Below the pieces are notes generated by a model, which was given only the letters and a program-made list of their open reading frames with translations, did no database searches and was not told where the DNA came from. This document shows, one piece after another, positions 60,690-64,000 of a DNA stretch of 64,000 bases (the stretch's first letter is position 1; every line of letters begins with the position of its first letter). The translations under genes and the position numbers were made by a program. This DNA comes from UBA12481 sp942493265. GTDB taxonomy: Bacteria; Bacteroidota; Bacteroidia; Bacteroidales; UBA12481. The stretch lies in contig OW818688.1 of the NCBI GenBank assembly GCA_942493265.1, positions 2,604,001 to 2,668,000 of the forward strand. Reading direction: 5' to 3'.

Positions 60690-61969
60690 ACCGAAACAGA
60701 TTTTTAAAGGCGCTGGGACTGGTTTCAGGCGGACTTGCTATGAATCCGGTCGGAGGTATTGCCGCCTCTCCGGCTGAATTTTCTGATTCCCTCAAATTAT
60801 TGACCGTCGGGGTTGACCTATGGAAAAAGACCCGGGAACAGTTTACCTATCCGGCTGATTTTATTTATTTCAACACCGGCGGAATCGGCGCAGCGCCAAA
60901 GGCTGTGCTGAATATGGTCGACAGCACCATGCGCATGCTGGAAATTTCTCCGCGTCCCGGTCATGATGAGAAAGATTGGCTGGAGATAAAAAATTCATGC
61001 ACTCCATTTTTTGGCCCATCCTGCCTGGCTGATGAGCTGGCACTGACCAATACGGCCACTGAAGGGATCAATATTATCCTGAATGGTTTAGGGTTGAAAC
61101 CCGGTGATGAAATCATCACCACCACACATGAGCATGTGGCGCTGAATCTGCCACTGCTGAACCAGTCGAAACGAAATGGTGTAATTATCAAGACTTTCGA
61201 ACCCGACCTGAAAATAGGCGCAAATAATGTTAAAGCAGTCAGAAAACTGATCACACCCCAAACCCGCCTGATTTTCATTTCCCATATCACCTGCACCACC
61301 GGCCAGATACTTCCGGTTGAAGAGATCGGTCGGCTAGCCCACGAAAACAATATTCTTTTTGCGGTCGACGGTGCCCAATCGGCCGGAACCATGCCCGTTG
61401 ACCTGAAAGCTTCCGGAATTGATTTTTATGCTTGCTGCGGGCACAAATGGCTGCTGGGCCCGAAAAGAACCGGACTGCTTTATGTTCAGAAGGATAGGCT
61501 TTCATTTCTGCAACCGACAACCGTAGGGGCCTATTCCGATGCAACCCATAATATGCTTACCGGTGAGCTGGTTTGGAAAGATTCAGCCGGGAAATTTGAA
61601 TACGGAACACAAAATGAACCGCTTTTCCGCGGACTTGAAACGGCTGCTAAATTTCTGCTGGCTATCGGACTTAATAAAATAAAGGAACACAACCGCAGCC
61701 TGGCTGAACAGTTTTACATCGGCCTGCTGAAGATTCCGGGAGTCGAAATCCTTTCGCCTGCTGAGGAGCAATATCGGTCGTCGATGATCACTTTCAAACT
61801 TAAAAATATCGGACATCAGGAGACAGCCAATTATCTGACCAACGAAAAACAAATCCGGGTAAGGGTAGTGCCCGAAGCCGGTGTAAATGGGATCAGGGCT
61901 TCGTTTCATGTTTATAATCAGGATTTTGAAGTTGACAAAATCCTGTATGAAATAAGCAGAATGAAATAA
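60686..61969 (+). CDS. Class V aminotransferase-fold PLP enzyme with a Tat-like leader
   Basis: A 427-residue fold-type I PLP enzyme of the class V (isopenicillin epimerase/cysteine desulfurase-like) type. It shows FIYFNTGGIGAAPKAVLNMV, TATEGINIILNGL, FAVDGAQSAGTMPVDL and the PLP Lys in YACCGHKWLLGPKRTGLLYV. The N-terminus NRNRFLKALGLVSGGLAM has the shape of a Tat signal but only one Arg of the pair, so Tat export is doubtful. The reaction and substrate are unknown; it may modify an amino-sugar or a peptide in the same locus. Confidence 0.75.
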   Translation: MNRNRFLKALGLVSGGLAMNPVGGIAASPAEFSDSLKLLTVGVDLWKKTREQFTYPADFIYFNTGGIGAAPKAVLNMVDSTMRMLEISPRPGHDEKDWLEIKNSCTPFFGPSCLADELALTNTATEGINIILNGLGLKPGDEIITTTHEHVALNLPLLNQSKRNGVIIKTFEPDLKIGANNVKAVRKLITPQTRLIFISHITCTTGQILPVEEIGRLAHENNILFAVDGAQSAGTMPVDLKASGIDFYACCGHKWLLGPKRTGLLYVQKDRLSFLQPTTVGAYSDATHNMLTGELVWKDSAGKFEYGTQNEPLFRGLETAAKFLLAIGLNKIKEHNRSLAEQFYIGLLKIPGVEILSPAEEQYRSSMITFKLKNIGHQETANYLTNEKQIRVRVVPEAGVNGIRASFHVYNQDFEVDKILYEISRMK

Positions 61970-61972
61970 TTA

Positions 61973-62060
61973 CTCTGTGGTCCTCTGTATGTCTCCGCGG
62001 TACTCTGTGTAATAAAGAACTGACACAGAGGATCTCAGAGAAGCACGGAGGACCACGGAG
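61973..62060. repeat. Imperfect inverted repeat of the ACACAGAG family
   Basis: The arms at 61973-62012 and 62023-62060 are near-complements of each other and match the two arms flanking the toxin-antitoxin region (22071-22114 and 22969-23013) in sequence type. They lie between the PLP enzyme and the last gene of the window. Confidence 0.65.
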
Positions 62061-62074
62061 AAAACAATATCACC

Positions 62075-64000
62075 ATGAAATTACAAGAAGCGTTAGCGAA
62101 GATTAAGTCTATCGGAACCCTTCCCGGTTCCCCGGAGGTGGTTTCGACCGTATCCAATTTATTATTAAAGTTCATCGGAAATGGAACCGGGGTTTTTACG
62201 GTTGCCTGTTTACACTCAGTAAAATCAAAAGAATCCCTTCCGGATTTGCCATCCTCCCTCCCCGAAAATTTCATTTATCTGAAGATTGATGAAACCGGCA
62301 CCGGATGCCTGGTGGTTTCACATGCACATTATCTGTATGGGTTTGTGCAGTATCTGCTATCCGACCTGATTCAGGAGGATGTGGCAGGTTATGTTAACGG
62401 AAGGATATTTAACCCCGCCTTTAAAACCCACCGGGTGGCATATGATTATTTTCTCACTCAGGAAGGGCGTATTACGCAGGGGCTTGACCGTGAGACCTAT
62501 ATGAAGGAGCTGGCACGCAACGGGTTTACTCATGTAGAGGTAAACGGCCTGGGTTCACCGATGGCCATCGAAACCGGTCCGAAAGGCGAGGTTTACCCGA
62601 TGTTTTACACCTATTGCCCGGCACTTGACCAGTTTGTTTACAGTACACTGAACAAAGGAATATACCCCTACTATTATTTGTCGGCCAACCTGAATTATCT
62701 GAAGGAAAATGCCCGCTTGGCGCGAAAATACGGATTGGTTCCGGGGATGCTGAGCTTTGAGCCGCGTGCCGTACCCGAAGAATTTTTCAATAAATACCCG
62801 ATGCTCAGGGGCGCGAGGATCGACCATCCATTCCGGAGTTTCCGTCCGCGATATAACATGACCATCACGCATCCGAAGGTTCTTGCCCACTATGCAGAGA
62901 TGATCCAAAAACTGATGAAGGAAGTGCCCGACCTGGGATTCCTGAATATCTGGACCAACGACAGCGGAGCCGGTTTCGAGCATACAAAATCATTGTATGT
63001 GGGACGGAACGGCGGCGCTTACCTGGTTCGGGAATGGAAAGATGATGCCGAGATCGCCAAACTTGCAGGGGATAATGCACTTAGGTTCTTTGGTGTGTTA
63101 AAAGATGCTGCAACAGAAATCAATCCTGACTTCAGAGTCATCACCCGTATGGAATCCTTTTATGGGGAGCACGATATCATCATAAACGGACTGAAAGGCA
63201 AACTAGATATCGAAACGGCTTCGCTGATTCAGCGCGGATGGGATATGCCTTACAGTCACCCGATGTATCCCGACCGCAAGGACATCAATGCGGGCTGCGT
63301 GTTCCAGCAGGACTTTGATGCGCGCGAAAAGCCGATCTTCCAGGGAATAGAGGAAACCGGATCGCAGGTTGCCTTTTATTATGCATACGGCCCGCAAACC
63401 ATGTTTGCCCCGCTTATGGGCATTCCGTATCCGAAACTTACCCGCAAACGGCTGGAAACCCTGCATGATAATGGTGTTAACTACCTGTCACACATGGGTG
63501 GAACGTTCCCGCCTGAAAAAGTGCCATTCAATATCAACCATGAAATCCTGCGGAATTACCAGCTTAACTCCGGAAGAAAAGTGGAAGAACTGCTTGAATC
63601 CTATGCGAAGAAACAGGTTGAGGGCGACGATTATACCATTCTCCTGAAAGCCTGGGATATCGCCGAACCAGGTATTCTTGGCTTTCCGAATATTTCATCC
63701 CTATACTCAACGATTGGTTTTACCTGGTACCGCCTGTGGGTGCGGCCGTTTGTGCCTGATATTGAAAAGATTCCGCAAGCGGAACGCGACTTTTACGAAG
63801 ATTTCATGTGTACGGTCCCGCACAACCCGAATAATGTGGACCTGAGCAAGGATGTACTGTTTACCCTCACCACTCCCGACCGTAGCCGTGATGATGCACT
63901 CCGGATTGATAAGAATGTGCTTCCCCGGCTGGCTGAGGCCATCGGCATGCTGAAGGGAAAAGCAGACCAGGCTCCGATATTCAAAGATCAGTACGTCAGG
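62075..64000 (+). CDS. Large TIM-barrel hydrolase-like protein, 3' end missing
   Basis: The frame opened by the ATG at 62075 is free of stops for 642 codons up to the window edge, so the gene continues outside. No signal peptide is seen. Residues about 60-110 resemble the small N-terminal domain of GH20/GH67-like glycosidases (NFIYLKIDETGTGCLVVSHA). A barrel-like region follows with GFTHVEVNGLGSPMAIE, YYYLSANLNYLKENARLARK, NIWTNDSGAGFEHTKSLYVG and later SFYGEHDIIINGL. I cannot place it in a named family. The neighbours (a six-hairpin enzyme and a class V PLP enzyme) suggest a carbohydrate or amino-sugar locus. Confidence 0.6.
   Translation, partial: MKLQEALAKIKSIGTLPGSPEVVSTVSNLLLKFIGNGTGVFTVACLHSVKSKESLPDLPSSLPENFIYLKIDETGTGCLVVSHAHYLYGFVQYLLSDLIQEDVAGYVNGRIFNPAFKTHRVAYDYFLTQEGRITQGLDRETYMKELARNGFTHVEVNGLGSPMAIETGPKGEVYPMFYTYCPALDQFVYSTLNKGIYPYYYLSANLNYLKENARLARKYGLVPGMLSFEPRAVPEEFFNKYPMLRGARIDHPFRSFRPRYNMTITHPKVLAHYAEMIQKLMKEVPDLGFLNIWTNDSGAGFEHTKSLYVGRNGGAYLVREWKDDAEIAKLAGDNALRFFGVLKDAATEINPDFRVITRMESFYGEHDIIINGLKGKLDIETASLIQRGWDMPYSHPMYPDRKDINAGCVFQQDFDAREKPIFQGIEETGSQVAFYYAYGPQTMFAPLMGIPYPKLTRKRLETLHDNGVNYLSHMGGTFPPEKVPFNINHEILRNYQLNSGRKVEELLESYAKKQVEGDDYTILLKAWDIAEPGILGFPNISSLYSTIGFTWYRLWVRPFVPDIEKIPQAERDFYEDFMCTVPHNPNNVDLSKDVLFTLTTPDRSRDDALRIDKNVLPRLAEAIGMLKGKADQAPIFKDQYVR

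Overview
The window reads as chromosomal DNA of a member of the Bacteroidota, probably an environmental, largely anaerobic Bacteroidales-like organism known only from assembly. The evidence is a PorQ gene of the type IX secretion system next to cmk, secreted proteins with type IX C-terminal sorting domains, DUF4249 lipoproteins, a FISUMP-domain protein, a B-type ribosomal protein L31, and promoters of the Bacteroidetes form (TTTG, 19-22 bases, TAnnTTTG). The two ends of the window cut through genes.

Layout. 1-2.5 kb: end of a FISUMP surface protein, a DUF4249 lipoprotein and a convergent TIGR01777-type epimerase. 2.6-10.7 kb, mostly minus strand: a PatB/MalY-like lyase, a class IV aminotransferase, priA, pfkA, cmk, porQ, a DMT permease and tRNA-His. 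10.7-18.1 kb, plus strand: a Bax-inhibitor-like membrane protein, a YghO-like acyltransferase, rpmE2, lon, a flippase and an AI-2E-family permease. 18.1-21.9 kb: a LytTR response regulator and a very large LytS-type kinase with a redoxin-like periplasmic domain. 22-23 kb: a decayed antitoxin/PIN-toxin pair beside an intact YefM-YoeB module, between inverted copies of a short repeat. 23-31 kb: a metallophosphoesterase, a PNGase F-like secreted amidase, a Tat-exported Gfo/Idh/MocA oxidoreductase and a HEAT-DUF1080-DUF1080 protein, which together suggest glycoprotein and 3-keto-glycoside breakdown. 31-41.9 kb: tandem DUF4249 lipoproteins, small membrane and transport genes, a methyltransferase, a beta-helix protein, a second AI-2E permease, a TfoX-like protein and an esterase. 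42-47 kb: gene relics, an azoreductase, a GH29-like fucosidase and a sodium/solute symporter.

47.2-59.1 kb is the most coherent block: a 3-hydroxyacyl-CoA dehydrogenase, a thiolase, a nitronate-monooxygenase-family flavoprotein, fused isobutyryl-CoA mutase IcmF, an acyl-CoA dehydrogenase, EtfB, EtfA and a membrane cytochrome b/iron-sulfur protein of the ETF:menaquinone oxidoreductase type. It can be read as a complete route for branched or short-chain acyl-CoA oxidation with electrons passed to the quinone pool. 59.1-64 kb holds an alpha/alpha-barrel glycosidase-like enzyme, a class V PLP enzyme and the first 642 codons of an unidentified TIM-barrel hydrolase.

Throughout, the window carries small palindromic repeats. 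The clearest family begins with GTAG followed by a GC-rich inverted repeat, the layout of REP elements. Five copies are visible: two supply the stop codon of the preceding gene, and one lies in frame inside the flippase gene. No REP-associated transposase lies in the window.
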